DNA of 64,000 bases from Clostridium sp. Marseille-P299 (GCF_900078195.1 NZ_FJVE01000007.1:2480001-2544000); one strand, 5' to 3'. Shown: positions 17,346 to 26,759, counted from the stretch's first letter. The notes: generated by a model from the letters alone, not told the origin. Program-made: numbers and translations.

Positions 17346-18886
17346 TATCCTTCCTCCCAAAATTTCTTATCCATACTACGATAAACAATAGCTTCGCAAA
17401 TATGTCTTTCTTTTATATCAATAGCGCCGTCGATATCAGCAATTGTTCGTGCTACTTTTAATATTCTGTGATATGCCCTTGCACTTAAGTTCATTTTAAT
17501 AAAAGCCTCTTCTAACATATTTTTCTCATTCTTACCTAGTTTACAATATTTTGATATTGTCTTAGGTCCTAACTGGGAATTAAAATATATCTCGCTATTT
17601 TTATATCGATTTATTTGAATCTTTCTGGCATTTAAAATACGTTCTCTTACTTCTTTTGAAGACTCACTTTTTTTATTCTGTCTTAAATCTTTATAATCCA
17701 CTTGTACCATTTCCATACAGATATCAATTCGATCCAGCAATGGCCTTGATATTTTGCTTAAATATTTCTTAACTTGTGGCAAGGAACAATTACACTTGTT
17801 TCTATCTGGAAAGTACCCACAGTTGCATGGATTCATTGCAGCCACCATCATAAAGTTTGCAGGGTAAGTATAAGAGGCGTTCAAACGATTTATCGTTATA
17901 TATTTTTCTTCTAAAGGTTGCCTTAAGACTTCTAAAGTTCCTCTATGAAACTCTGGAAGTTCATCTAAAAAAAGCACCCCATGGGAAGCCATCGTAATTT
18001 CTCCTGGTTTTGCAAATCTTCCTCCACCGATTAAGGCAACGCTTGTACTAGAATGATGCGGTGCACGAAACGGACGTTTTAGTATTAACGCTTGATTATT
18101 ATTTAATTTTCCTGAAATACTATAGATCTTTGTTAGCTCTAAACTTTCTTCTAAGCTTAATTCTGGCATTATGCTTGGAATTCGTTTTGCTAACATTGTC
18201 TTACCAGAACCTGGCGAGCCAATTAATAGCGCATTGTGTTGCCCTGCTACAGCTATTTCAATTGCTCTTTTGGCAGACTCTTGACCAATTATTTCTGAAA
18301 AATCGGGAAGATTATCATCATTTTTATTATCAAGAAACATTGCTTCAATATCTACAAATTCGGAATCAATCATAGATATTCCATTTAAAAAGTCAATGGC
18401 TTCTTTCAAACTTTTTACTCCAAACACCTCAATATCTTGAATAATTGCAGCTTCCCTAGCATTGGTCTTTGGAACAATACATCTTTTAAAACCCTCTTTT
18501 TTGGCAGTATTAATAATAGGAAGTACTCCTGTTACAGGATTAATTCTTCCATCTAAACTCATTTCTCCGATGAGTAATGTGTCTTCTAAATTTTCTTGTG
18601 GAATAAAGCCAGAAGCGGCTAGAATCGCGATTGCGATAGGTAAATCAAATGCAGTACCTTCTTTACGAATATCTGCGGGTGATAAATTAATTGTAATTCT
18701 CTTAGGTGGCAGTACATAGCCAGAATTTTTAAGTGCAATTTTTACTCTTTCTTTTGCCTCTTTTACTTCAGAAGCTAAAAAGCCAACTAAATCAAATAAC
18801 GGCAAGCCATCGCTGACATCTGCTTCCACTTGTACAATGAAACCATCAATGCCTACGACGCTTGCGCTAAAAGCCATACTAAACAT
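17345..18886 (-). CDS. comM: ComM/YifB-family Mg-chelatase-like AAA+ ATPase
   Basis: AAA+ helicase-like protein; in Gram-negatives ComM promotes branch migration during natural transformation. 513 residues, normal length. It has an N-terminal Lon-protease-like fold, Walker A GSPGSGKTMLAKRIPSIMP near residue 220, Walker B VLFLDELPEF near 300, and the zinc-like CNCGYFPD region. The first ATG has AAGGAG at 6 bases. The gene forms a two-gene unit with dprA, which supports a role in DNA uptake or recombination; competence in this organism is not shown. Confidence 0.93.
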   Translation of the reverse strand: MFSMAFSASVVGIDGFIVQVEADVSDGLPLFDLVGFLASEVKEAKERVKIALKNSGYVLPPKRITINLSPADIRKEGTAFDLPIAIAILAASGFIPQENLEDTLLIGEMSLDGRINPVTGVLPIINTAKKEGFKRCIVPKTNAREAAIIQDIEVFGVKSLKEAIDFLNGISMIDSEFVDIEAMFLDNKNDDNLPDFSEIIGQESAKRAIEIAVAGQHNALLIGSPGSGKTMLAKRIPSIMPELSLEESLELTKIYSISGKLNNNQALILKRPFRAPHHSSTSVALIGGGRFAKPGEITMASHGVLFLDELPEFHRGTLEVLRQPLEEKYITINRLNASYTYPANFMMVAAMNPCNCGYFPDRNKCNCSLPQVKKYLSKISRPLLDRIDICMEMVQVDYKDLRQNKKSESSKEVRERILNARKIQINRYKNSEIYFNSQLGPKTISKYCKLGKNEKNMLEEAFIKMNLSARAYHRILKVARTIADIDGAIDIKERHICEAIVYRSMDKKFWEEG

Positions 18887-18982
18887 ACTTTCTCCTTTTG
18901 CTCTCCGGAGAAATCATTTGCATAGGTATTTTACCATAAATAACCATTTGTTACAACAATTATTTAAATACTAAATTAATGT

Positions 18983-19603
18983 CTATCGTATAAAATTCGT
19001 TCTTTCTCTTGGATATTGTGACGGCGGTGTTATGGAATCTTTTGTTGCCTCTTTCATTTTTAAAATCCAAGCCATATTCCTTGCAAGATTTTTAATGGTG
19101 CTAATACCTTCTGCATCCTGTAGTACTTCACCCTTAGCTGCCCCATGAATAACATTCCAATAATAGGATGGAGCAACAATCATTTCTGAAATCAAGAAAT
19201 ACTTATTAATTGTATCAAACGTGGTCATATCTCCACCTCTTCTTGATACTGCAATGGCAGCTCCCACCTTATGGCGCATATCCCCTTTATTCGCGTAAAA
19301 GAAACGGTCTAAGAAACTTTTTAAAGTACCAGCAATGCCTGCGTAATAAACTGGACTTCCTATTAAGATTCCATCTGCCTCACTAATAGTCTTACATGCA
19401 TTTTTAAAAGTTTCGTCTCCAAATACACAATAATTGGTATTTTTACATGCACCACATCCTGTACATCCAACGATCTTTTCTTTTCCAATCTGAAGAATCT
19501 CAGTCTCAAAACCTTCTAATTCAAGTTCCTCTAATGCTGCATTAAGTGCATAATATGTATTACCTTTTTCATTTGGACTACCATTAATAGCTACTACTTT
19601 CAT
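18983..19603 (-). CDS. Flavodoxin-like NAD(P)H-dependent FMN reductase
   Basis: A 206-residue protein of the NADPH-dependent FMN reductase / iron-sulfur flavoprotein family. The FMN phosphate loop is GSPNEKGNTYYAL near residues 8-20. The cysteine cluster GCTGCGACKNTNYC at about residues 51-64 may hold an Fe-S cluster, as in Isf-type flavoproteins. SPVYYAGIAGTLKSFLDRFF is the isoalloxazine-contact segment. The reading frame stays open upstream through a tandem repeat, but GGAGG sits 9 bases before the ATG at 19603. Substrate is unknown. It appears monocistronic. Confidence 0.85.
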   Translation of the reverse strand: MKVVAINGSPNEKGNTYYALNAALEELELEGFETEILQIGKEKIVGCTGCGACKNTNYCVFGDETFKNACKTISEADGILIGSPVYYAGIAGTLKSFLDRFFYANKGDMRHKVGAAIAVSRRGGDMTTFDTINKYFLISEMIVAPSYYWNVIHGAAKGEVLQDAEGISTIKNLARNMAWILKMKEATKDSITPPSQYPRERTNFIR

Positions 19604-19629
19604 TCTATCTAACCTCCATACTATCGATT

Positions 19630-19880
19630 TAACAGTAGTTTTAAATTCCACGTTAGCCATATTTGCTACCAAATTTCCAGTGTTTACTACCACATTCGCA
19701 ATGCTTACTTCCATATTTGCAGTGCTTATTACCTAATTAATGGTGTTTTAACTAACACATTAATAGCGTTTTAACTAGCAAATTAATGGCGTTTTAACTA
19801 GCAAATTAATGGTGTTTTAACTAGTAAATTAGTAGCATTTTAACTAGTAATTCGTAGTGTTTTAACTACCACATTAACAG
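19630..19880. repeat. Degenerate 21-23-bp tandem repeat array
   Basis: Roughly ten units are visible. The left part has about 21-bp units near TTTACTACCACATTCGCAATG. The right part (from 19737) has six 23-bp units near TTAATGGCGTTTTAACTAGCA. It lies between the flavodoxin-like gene start and nrdR. The left units keep the upstream frame of the flavodoxin gene open, which makes a false N-terminal extension. Confidence 0.8.
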
Positions 19881-20002
19881 TTTTTTTACTCCCGCCATAC
19901 TTTTTTAGAGCATTATGTACATATATTTAAGTCCATTAAGTATTGATATACTATATTCATAGACAATTCTATATATGTAATTTGGCATTTACATTTCATT
20001 AA

Positions 20003-20110
20003 ATCACTACAAAAACAGATTCTGCAAAAACATAATATCACTATAAAAATATACTCTATAAAAACGTAAGTATATCACTATAAAAACAGATGCTACAAAA
20101 ACGTAAGTAT
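20003..20110. repeat. Three-copy 34-37-bp tandem repeat downstream of nrdR
   Basis: Three units start at 20003, 20037 and 20074, each opening with ATCACTA and containing AAAAACGTAAGTAT-like text. Part of the third copy forms one arm of the nrdR terminator. Confidence 0.75.
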
Positions 20111-20133
20111 ATAACGCGTCTGCAACATCTGTT
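20085..20133 (-). terminator. Likely nrdR terminator
   Basis: On the minus strand, AACAGATG (20133-20126) pairs with CATCTGTT (20092-20085), followed by TTTATAG. The loop is about 33 bases, so the stem is weaker than a standard terminator. Confidence 0.5.
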
Positions 20134-20163
20134 CAATCTTTTGTATTAAAATAATACTATAAA

Positions 20164-20622
20164 TTAATGTTCATGATCTAGAATTTTCTTTAATTCGTTC
20201 ATAAATGTATTAACATCTTTAAATTCACGGTATACCGATGCGAATCTTACATAAGCAACAGGATCTAATCCTTTTAATTTATCCATAAGAATTTCACCAA
20301 TTTTATAACTTGGAATTTCTTTTTCTTCTAAATTAAATATCGCAGTTTCCACCTCATCAACTAAAGCAGTGATTTGATCAATGGATATTGGTCTTTTGTG
20401 ACAAGAACGAAATACTCCTGCTTCTATCTTAGAACGATCATATGGTTCTCTGTTGTTATCTTTCTTAATAACTACCAAAGGTATTGTCTCAACTTTTTCA
20501 TATGTAGTAAAGCGTTTGGAACATTCGTCACATTGACGCCTTCTTCGAATTGAACTATTATCATCCGCAGGTCTTGAATCAATAACTCTAGTATTTTCTT
20601 GACCACAAAATGGACACTTCAT
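20164..20622 (-). CDS. nrdR: Transcriptional repressor NrdR
   Basis: ATP/dATP-sensing zinc-ribbon repressor of ribonucleotide reductase genes; 152 residues, typical. The N-terminal zinc ribbon CPFC...CDEC (residues 3-34) is followed by RFTTYE and an ATP-cone domain (VIKKDNNREPYDRSKIEAG onward). A TTG two codons upstream is in frame. ATG at 20622 gives the family-typical MKCPFC start, and AGGAGG lies 10 bases before it. It is transcribed divergently from the YmxH-type gene. Confidence 0.96.
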   Translation of the reverse strand: MKCPFCGQENTRVIDSRPADDNSSIRRRRQCDECSKRFTTYEKVETIPLVVIKKDNNREPYDRSKIEAGVFRSCHKRPISIDQITALVDEVETAIFNLEEKEIPSYKIGEILMDKLKGLDPVAYVRFASVYREFKDVNTFMNELKKILDHEH

Positions 20623-20897
20623 ATGCAAATAACCTCCTACAATGCTTCATAATGCCTTACTTACTGTTATTTCAATTATATTGAATTAATTTCTATAGGT
20701 CAAGCATATCTTGTGTTTTTTTCATTAAATTCAATCAAATTCATCTATATTTTGTAATAAATACAAAAATGAATGGAATTTTTAAATAATTTAAATACTT
20801 AATGTTCACTCTTTCATCTTTTTTCGTTCTCTTCATAAGATATAGTAAGAAATTAAATTGACATGATTTTGCCAATTACATGTCAGAGAGGTAACAT

Positions 20898-21164
20898 ATG
20901 CGTTTTTGTGAATTACGTCAAAAAGAAGTAATCAATTGCCGTGACTGTCAAAGGTTAGGCTTTGTTTGTGATATCGAATTTAATCCTCAGAATGGTTGCA
21001 TAGAAGCACTCATCGTACCAGGTCCATGTAAGGTATGGGGGATTCTTGGTAGGGAACTAGAATTTATTATTCCTTGGAAATGTATAAAACAAATTGGTCC
21101 CGATATTATATTAGTAGATATTGATGCAAAAGAAGCACTTAAAAAAATAACATGCGTTTGTTAA
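20898..21164 (+). CDS. YlmC/YmxH-family PRC-barrel sporulation protein
   Basis: An 88-residue PRC-barrel protein of the YlmC/YmxH family, conserved in spore-forming Firmicutes and usually annotated as a sporulation protein. Its molecular role is not well defined. The sequence RFCELRQKEVINCRDCQRLGFVCDI with paired cysteines and the IPWKCIKQIGPDIILVD ending match the family. GAGAGG precedes the ATG. A perfect TGACATG/CATGTCA inverted repeat (about 20860-20884) lies just upstream and may be an operator or leader hairpin. Confidence 0.85.
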   Translation: MRFCELRQKEVINCRDCQRLGFVCDIEFNPQNGCIEALIVPGPCKVWGILGRELEFIIPWKCIKQIGPDIILVDIDAKEALKKITCVC

Positions 21165-21195
21165 TGCTTTGGAAAAGCTTAAAAAACTAGGTCAA

Positions 21196-21259
21196 TTCAC
21201 CTTATTCTTTACAAGCAAACGTATGTTTTGTATAATATATTATAAAAGGTGAGTTTTTT
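21196..21259 (+). terminator. Intrinsic terminator after the YmxH-type gene
   Basis: TTCACCTT (21196-21203) pairs with AAGGTGAG (21246-21253), followed by six T. The 42-base loop can form a smaller inner stem. Confidence 0.65.
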
Positions 21260-21444
21260 GTACCGCCGTTCTGATTGTAGGAAGTTTTATATTCCTATAC
21301 TGTAGCTTATGAGAAGTTTTTATATTTTATTATTTATGTAAAAATTCGAGCGAAAAGCTTTATCAAAATCTTAAAGGATTTACTCATAAGATGTGATTTA
21401 CTCCTATGTAAATCCATTAGAAATCCCTTTCTCTTAGTATTTTT

Positions 21445-21500
21445 CATATCATCAAACAGATTATGAGTACATTTCATATTTTTGTTTGATGATATGTTTT
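21445..21500 (+). promoter_or_regulatory. Terminator-like leader hairpin just upstream of dinB
   Basis: CATATCATCAAACA (21445-21458) and TGTTTGATGATATG (21483-21496) form a perfect 14-bp stem followed by TTTT, ending 33 bases before the dinB ATG. An earlier inverted repeat, GGATTTAC/GTAAATCC (21376-21415), could be a second leader stem. It could attenuate dinB or block read-through from upstream. No SOS box was seen. Confidence 0.55.
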
Positions 21501-21532
21501 ATACTAAGCTTTACGCTCATGATGGGGGAAAA

Positions 21533-22762
21533 ATGGAGAAAAAACGAATTATCTTTCATGTAGATGTAAATAGTGCTTTTTTAAGTTGGGAATGCGCTGA
21601 ACAATTAAAAAGAGATCCAAATTTTATAGACTTACGTCAACTCCCCTCTGCCATTGGTGGAGATAAAAATAGTAGACACGGAATTATTTTAGCCAAATCT
21701 ACAAAAGCAAAACAATTGGGTATTGTTACAGGGGAGCCTATTGTATCTGCTTTAAAAAAATGTCCCTCTTTAGTAATCGTACCTCCTAATTTTCAAGTTT
21801 ATACAAAGTATTCTGAGAGCTTAATAAATCTGTTACTTGAATATACCGATAAATTACAACAATTTAGTATCGATGAGGCATTTTTAGATATGACCGAAAC
21901 TTGCCATCTATTTGGTGAACCACTAGAAGTCGCAAATCAAATTCGTACAAGAGTACAAAAAGAACTTGGTTTTACTGTAAATATTGGTGTCTCAACGAAT
22001 AAATTATTAGCCAAAATGGCTTCTGATTTTAAAAAGCCCAACCTGTGTCATTCTCTGTATCCACAAGAAATAAAAGAAAAAATGTGGCCATTACCTGTAG
22101 ACGAACTTTTCTTTGTGGGAAGGTCTGCTCAAAAAAAAGTAGAAGCACTAGGAATTCGTACAATTAAGGATTTAGCTACCATGGACCTAAGTATCTTAAA
22201 ATCACATTTAGGTACTAAATATGGCGAGCTTATCTATCGTTACGCAAACGGGATTGATGATGAAGAAGTTAAAACAGAAGAAGGACCAAACAAAGGTTAT
22301 GGAAACAGTATTACCTTATTCAAAGATATCACTGACTTAAACCTAGCAAATCATGTTTTACTAGCACTAAGCGAAACCGTAAGCTCAAACTTACGTAATG
22401 CTAATGTAAAATGTAATTGCATCACTGTGGAATGGAAAGACTATGATTTTGTTACTAGATCCCATCAAACCACCTTAGAGAGTCCTGTAAATACCACCAA
22501 TCAAATTTACGAAACTGCATGTAAATTATTAAAAGAAGGTTGGGATATGACTCCACTGCGCTTATTAGGAATTCGAGCCACAAAACTAAACACAGATGAT
22601 TATTGTCAGCTATCCCTCTTCCATACTGAAAAAGACGAAAAATTAGAGAAATTAGACTTAGCAATTGATAAAATAAGGAACAAGTTTGGTACGGATTCAA
22701 TAAAACGGGCTAGCTTTTTAACAGATTCTGCAATATGTAAACACCATTTAGGGAAAAAATAG
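21533..22762 (+). CDS. dinB: Y-family DNA polymerase IV (DinB-like)
   Basis: Translesion DNA polymerase, 409 residues. The catalytic metal site is visible as DVNSAFLSWE near the N-terminus and SIDEAFLDM near residue 105. The little-finger domain follows. The C-terminus carries QLSLF (about residue 372), a canonical beta-clamp binding motif, so the enzyme should be recruited to the replisome. An upstream in-frame ATG lies in the leader hairpin. GGGGG 5 bases before the ATG at 21533 supports the shorter start. Regulation could involve the leader hairpin. Confidence 0.93.
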   Translation: MEKKRIIFHVDVNSAFLSWECAEQLKRDPNFIDLRQLPSAIGGDKNSRHGIILAKSTKAKQLGIVTGEPIVSALKKCPSLVIVPPNFQVYTKYSESLINLLLEYTDKLQQFSIDEAFLDMTETCHLFGEPLEVANQIRTRVQKELGFTVNIGVSTNKLLAKMASDFKKPNLCHSLYPQEIKEKMWPLPVDELFFVGRSAQKKVEALGIRTIKDLATMDLSILKSHLGTKYGELIYRYANGIDDEEVKTEEGPNKGYGNSITLFKDITDLNLANHVLLALSETVSSNLRNANVKCNCITVEWKDYDFVTRSHQTTLESPVNTTNQIYETACKLLKEGWDMTPLRLLGIRATKLNTDDYCQLSLFHTEKDEKLEKLDLAIDKIRNKFGTDSIKRASFLTDSAICKHHLGKK

Positions 22763-22792
22763 ATAGGATTCTAATAATATGAAGAAACTAAA

Positions 22793-22892
22793 ACACCTAG
22801 ACATTTAGAGTAATGATGTGCCCCCTTAACGTTAGACTTTAGTTCTAACTCGTGGAGTGACTCACAATCTCAAAATATCTAGGTGTATTTTT
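22793..22892. terminator. Rod-shaped convergent terminator/RNA element after dinB
   Basis: ACACCTAGA (22793-22801) pairs perfectly with TCTAGGTGT (22878-22886), followed by ATTTTT. A second segment ATTTAGAG/CTCAAAAT extends the stem with one mismatch. An apical GTTAGA/TCTAAC hairpin (22831-22849) lies inside, with a CCCCC run. It sits between convergent dinB and the isomerase gene. The 76-base internal region is unusual for a simple terminator. Confidence 0.6.
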
Positions 22893-22905
22893 AATCACCG
22901 AAAAA

Positions 22906-22995
22906 TTAACTATTTTAAGTCAACTATTTTAGTTAGCTATTTAAATTAGCTATTTAAGTTAACTATTTTAAGTTAGCTATTTAAATTAGCATTTA
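22906..22995. repeat. Degenerate 15-17-bp tandem repeat after the isomerase gene
   Basis: Repeats near TTAAGTTAGCTATTTAAA and TTAACTATTTTAAG run right up to the stop codon of the minus-strand isomerase gene. Confidence 0.75.
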
Positions 22996-23838
22996 AGCTT
23001 CTTCATATACCTTTTCGATATATGCTTTTGATTTTAAAGCATTCTCTGGTACAGAATCTTCTAGCAACATATGAATAAATGGCTTATGTTGTTTTGCTAA
23101 TTTCATAACCAATGGTACATTTAAGATACCATCACCAACTGCTAAATTCTTAGAGTATGGCTCACCATCTTTGATGACAAAATCTTTAATATGCAATACA
23201 GCAATTTCTTCTTTTAATAAATCAAATGCTTCCTCAATAATTTCATCCTGATTTTGATAATTATCTCCTGACATAACGTTAACAGGATCAAATATTACAC
23301 GAAGATTTGGTGAATTTACTTCATCTAAAACTTTTCTAGTACGTTTTATATCATACATAATATGTTTATACACAGGTTCAACAGCAAAAATAACACCCAT
23401 ATCTTCTGCATATTTTACAACACGTTTTAAATTCTTAATAAAGATAGCAAGTGCTTCGTCTGAATGGTTTGCTTCTTCATATTTATATGCAGTATTTACG
23501 GCACCAGTCTCTGTACCTACCATTCCACATCCTAATAATGAACCAAAACGAATATGCGCTTCATAATTTTTAATGATATCTTCTAATTGCGCTTGATCTG
23601 GATTGGCTAAATTTAAATAACAACCAAGAACCGCAACATCTACATTGTTCTTCTCAAAGATTTTCTTCATGTATAAAGCCATTCCTGGAGTCATAGCCTC
23701 ACGATTTACATTAAATTCAGTAATTGCTTTTTTTAATGCTAATTGAGTGCAACAAAATCCTTTTCTAGAAATATTACTTACTAAATCTTCAAATGAGGCC
23801 TTTTCCATATCATGGCCTCTAATCCCTAAACGAATCAT
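22993..23838 (-). CDS. Sugar phosphate isomerase/epimerase (xylose isomerase-like TIM barrel)
   Basis: A 281-residue AP-endonuclease-2/xylose isomerase-like TIM barrel. The metal-site pattern is visible: AVEPVYKH near residue 150, RVIFDPVNVM near 188, AVLHIKD near 222, and HMLLEDS near 258. Members isomerise or epimerise sugars and inositol derivatives; the substrate cannot be read from the sequence. It overlaps the deacetylase stop codon as TGATG and is co-transcribed with it at the border of the pectin island. Confidence 0.8.
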   Translation of the reverse strand: MIRLGIRGHDMEKASFEDLVSNISRKGFCCTQLALKKAITEFNVNREAMTPGMALYMKKIFEKNNVDVAVLGCYLNLANPDQAQLEDIIKNYEAHIRFGSLLGCGMVGTETGAVNTAYKYEEANHSDEALAIFIKNLKRVVKYAEDMGVIFAVEPVYKHIMYDIKRTRKVLDEVNSPNLRVIFDPVNVMSGDNYQNQDEIIEEAFDLLKEEIAVLHIKDFVIKDGEPYSKNLAVGDGILNVPLVMKLAKQHKPFIHMLLEDSVPENALKSKAYIEKVYEEA

Positions 23839-24644
23839 CAGTTTCCTCCTAATAATTTATTTTCTCCACCCTTAACTTCCACAATCTCATCATTGACAGA
23901 TAGCCAAACGGATTGTACTGAAGGGTTGTATACTCGATCACCAGACGCAGAATATTGTAAACGTTCCACACATTCCATATAATCAACTATCTGTATATTA
24001 GTAGCATACCATATATCATCACGATTTCCAACCATCTTACAGAACTCCTCAATAAGGTCCCAGTTATTATCTCTAGGGAACTCATAACTATGTCCCCATA
24101 CATACATCATATATAAATACTGTTTTTTCTCTAGAGAAATAAATTCTTTACCAAGGGCTAATAAATTACCATTGTGATGGCAAGTAGGATTCCATTCATA
24201 ATAGTCATTTGGAATAGCAAAGGAATTTGTACTAGTTACAGTTCGTGAATATTTAATTCCTAAATGTGGAAGCATACTTTTAATACTTTCATCATAAGAA
24301 CCATTTGGATAGCTTAATCCTCTTACTGGATATGAAACCAAAGTCTCTAGCCCTATACGATCATTTAAAACTTCTTGCGCAATTAATGTAGATGGACATC
24401 TAGCAATGGTTGGATGCGTATACGTATGAGCAGCAACTTCGTGTCCTTGATAAAGATCGGCAATTTCTTCTTTATTAATACGTATTTCTTGATCCATTAA
24501 CCCGTAATTTAAATGAAATGTACCTTTTATTCCATTCTCATTAAAGATTTCAAGTAGCCTTCTATCTTCCTGTTTCCCATCATCGTAACTCATTGTTAAA
24601 ACTTTAAATTTACCACCTGGATAACAATAATAAATCTTATTCAC
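23838..24644 (-). CDS. Polysaccharide deacetylase (NodB/CE4-like) family protein
   Basis: A 268-residue protein with the NodB fold. Motif 1 is TMSYDDGKQEDRRLL (residues about 17-31, the DD metal/catalytic pair). Motif 2 is HTYTHP (residues about 73-78, the two zinc histidines). Motif 3 is near GLSYPNGSYDE. There is no signal peptide, so a cytoplasmic role is likely. The start is GTG with AGAGGATGG upstream. It might deacetylate imported oligosaccharides; the pairing with the isomerase is seen, the substrate is inferred. Confidence 0.82.
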   Translation of the reverse strand: MNKIYYCYPGGKFKVLTMSYDDGKQEDRRLLEIFNENGIKGTFHLNYGLMDQEIRINKEEIADLYQGHEVAAHTYTHPTIARCPSTLIAQEVLNDRIGLETLVSYPVRGLSYPNGSYDESIKSMLPHLGIKYSRTVTSTNSFAIPNDYYEWNPTCHHNGNLLALGKEFISLEKKQYLYMMYVWGHSYEFPRDNNWDLIEEFCKMVGNRDDIWYATNIQIVDYMECVERLQYSASGDRVYNPSVQSVWLSVNDEIVEVKGGENKLLGGN

Positions 24645-24720
24645 TTTGGACCATCCTCTCTTATCGTAAAATATAATTTTAAAATACTTGAATAGTTAAA
24701 TTGCTTCGAATATATTCTTA

Positions 24721-26529
24721 CTATTCTATTTGAAGTCTCCTCATCTCATAGAATTCACCTTTTAAGGCCATAAGTTCCTCATAGGTACCATATTCTACAC
24801 ACCTACCTCCATTTATTACTGCAATTCTATCAGCATTGCGAATGGTGGATAAGCGATGAGCAACAATAAATGTAGTTCTATTCTTTGTAAGATTATTCAA
24901 AGCCTTTTGTATTTCTCTTTCAGAGATACTATCAAGTGCGGAAGTCGCTTCATCTAAGACAATTACCCTAGGATCTCTTATTAAAGCTCTAGCAATTGAA
25001 ATACGCTGTCTTTGGCCTCCACTTAATTTACCACCATGTTCTCCAACAATAGTATCTAGCCCTTGTGGTAAACTTTCTATAAACTCAGTTAAATTTGCTG
25101 CTTTTATAACTTCTATAATTTTTTCATCCGTTACAGAGGTCATTCCGTATGTAATATTATCACGAATCGTTCCTGAAAATAGTATTGAAGTTTGAGGCAC
25201 TACAGCCAAATGTTTACGATAACTTCTCAAGTTTATTTGATTCAAATCATTACCATCTAGTAATATCTTACCTTTATTCGGCTTTATAAAACCAATAACT
25301 AAATTTAATACGGTAGATTTACCAGCACCTGACTCCCCTACGAAAGCAATGGTCTCGCCTTCATTTACTTTTAGATTGAATGAATTTAGTACTGTTTTTT
25401 TATTATCATAAGAGAAACTGACATCTTTAAATTCATATTCTCCATTTACTTTCTTAATTTTCTTCTTCCCTTTATTGTTTTCAATATCATCCGCTAATAT
25501 GACTTCACCCACAGAGTTCACGGATTCCATACCTTTTGATATAATAGGTAGTAAATTAATAAAGTTAGAAACTTGATTTACAACTGTAGTAAAATAAGTT
25601 TGATATAAAGTAATATCTCCAACTGAAATTTTTCCTTTATATGCTAAGAATCCTGAAAAGCCAAGGCAAATGATTTGAAATGCTTGGAATACTGCCCAGC
25701 TAACTGCACCGAAATTAGCTTGAATGATATCCAAACGATACCCTTTCTCCGCCACTAAGTTTAACTGACTCTCCATTTTCTTGATTTCTTCTTTTTCTAA
25801 CGCATGGGCCCTTGTTACGGGAATTAATTCAACCATTTCCATAACTCTTGCACTGGTTTCTTCCATTTCTTTTCGAAATTCTGAATTGGACTTTTTAATC
25901 TTTGATTTAAATCCAACGATTGTAAATGCAGCAATTGGTGCAGATACTAAAAAGAATAAGAAAACAATACGACTTTTAAATAATGTTACAGATAATGCGA
26001 CTATAATATTTAAACCGATTGTAAGCGTGTTAATAAACAACTGTTGAGATAATGTCTCAATAGCCTCTACATCACGCATAATTTTGGATTGAAGACGTCC
26101 AGACTGCATCTCTTTATGGTAGGACATTGATAATTGCTGAAGCTTACGTACCATTGCTCCACGCAAACCCGCCTCTACATCTCGAACAGCACGACTACGA
26201 CACTTTGTATATAAATAATTCATAGGAATATTTAGGGTAACTAAAGCTAATATTACTATTAAATTAAATATAATCTTGCCAAGTCCACTTTCTTCACGAG
26301 CGAGTGCAATATTTATGATATTAGCTGTTACAATTGGAAGTACCCAAACACAACTGTGTTTTAAGGCAAAGAAAATTCCTGAAAGTATAAATTTAGAATA
26401 ATGTCCTTTATATAATCCCATTAAAATTTTAATCGGGCGTTTTTTATTCTTTCCATAACAATTAATGTAAAGGTCCTCATTTAAACTACTATCTTCTTCT
26501 GTACTCTCCCTTTGCATCTCCTTACTCAT
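24721..26529 (-). CDS. ABC exporter (fused permease-ATPase, MsbA/LmrA type)
   Basis: A 602-residue half-transporter: an ABC membrane domain with about six transmembrane helices (residues 35-325), then the nucleotide-binding domain. The NBD shows Walker A GESGAGKSTVLNL, the signature LSGGQRQRISIARAL, and Walker B VIVLDEATSALD, with the H-loop in IVAHRLSTI. It is probably a homodimeric exporter of a lipid, peptide or drug. It stands between the pectin importer and the deacetylase genes with a terminator upstream of it. Its own ATPase is of exporter type and would not be expected to serve the importer. Confidence 0.9.
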   Translation of the reverse strand: MSKEMQRESTEEDSSLNEDLYINCYGKNKKRPIKILMGLYKGHYSKFILSGIFFALKHSCVWVLPIVTANIINIALAREESGLGKIIFNLIVILALVTLNIPMNYLYTKCRSRAVRDVEAGLRGAMVRKLQQLSMSYHKEMQSGRLQSKIMRDVEAIETLSQQLFINTLTIGLNIIVALSVTLFKSRIVFLFFLVSAPIAAFTIVGFKSKIKKSNSEFRKEMEETSARVMEMVELIPVTRAHALEKEEIKKMESQLNLVAEKGYRLDIIQANFGAVSWAVFQAFQIICLGFSGFLAYKGKISVGDITLYQTYFTTVVNQVSNFINLLPIISKGMESVNSVGEVILADDIENNKGKKKIKKVNGEYEFKDVSFSYDNKKTVLNSFNLKVNEGETIAFVGESGAGKSTVLNLVIGFIKPNKGKILLDGNDLNQINLRSYRKHLAVVPQTSILFSGTIRDNITYGMTSVTDEKIIEVIKAANLTEFIESLPQGLDTIVGEHGGKLSGGQRQRISIARALIRDPRVIVLDEATSALDSISEREIQKALNNLTKNRTTFIVAHRLSTIRNADRIAVINGGRCVEYGTYEELMALKGEFYEMRRLQIE

Positions 26530-26670
26530 CTTACGTTCCTCCTAAATAGCTAATAGTAGTATATCACTAAATAGAACTATTTGAAATGTATTTTTTTATA
26601 TAATTTAATAACAATATAAATTCAATTTAGAATTTCATATATGATTAAATCATGAGCAAACTATATTTTA

Positions 26671-26720
26671 TAACAACAAAATAAGGCTGCTTCAAAACAT
26701 ATAATAGTCTTGAAACAACC
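26671..26720 (-). terminator. Terminator of the oligosaccharide ABC importer operon
   Basis: On the minus strand, GGTTGTTTCAA (26720-26710) pairs with TTGAAGCAGCC (26695-26685), 11 bp with two G-U pairs, followed by TTATTTTGTTG. Confidence 0.8.
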
Positions 26721-26759
26721 CATATTAGCTTCATTACGTAGTAATAATAATATCTTAAA

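Noticed and set aside
19604..19714. N-terminal extension of the flavodoxin-like reductase
   Set aside because: It is encoded by tandem repeats and lacks a ribosome site; GGAGG at the shorter start is decisive.
24721..26529. ATPase for the neighbouring oligosaccharide importer
   Set aside because: The protein is a fused exporter-type half-transporter, not a stand-alone MsmX/MalK-type ATPase.
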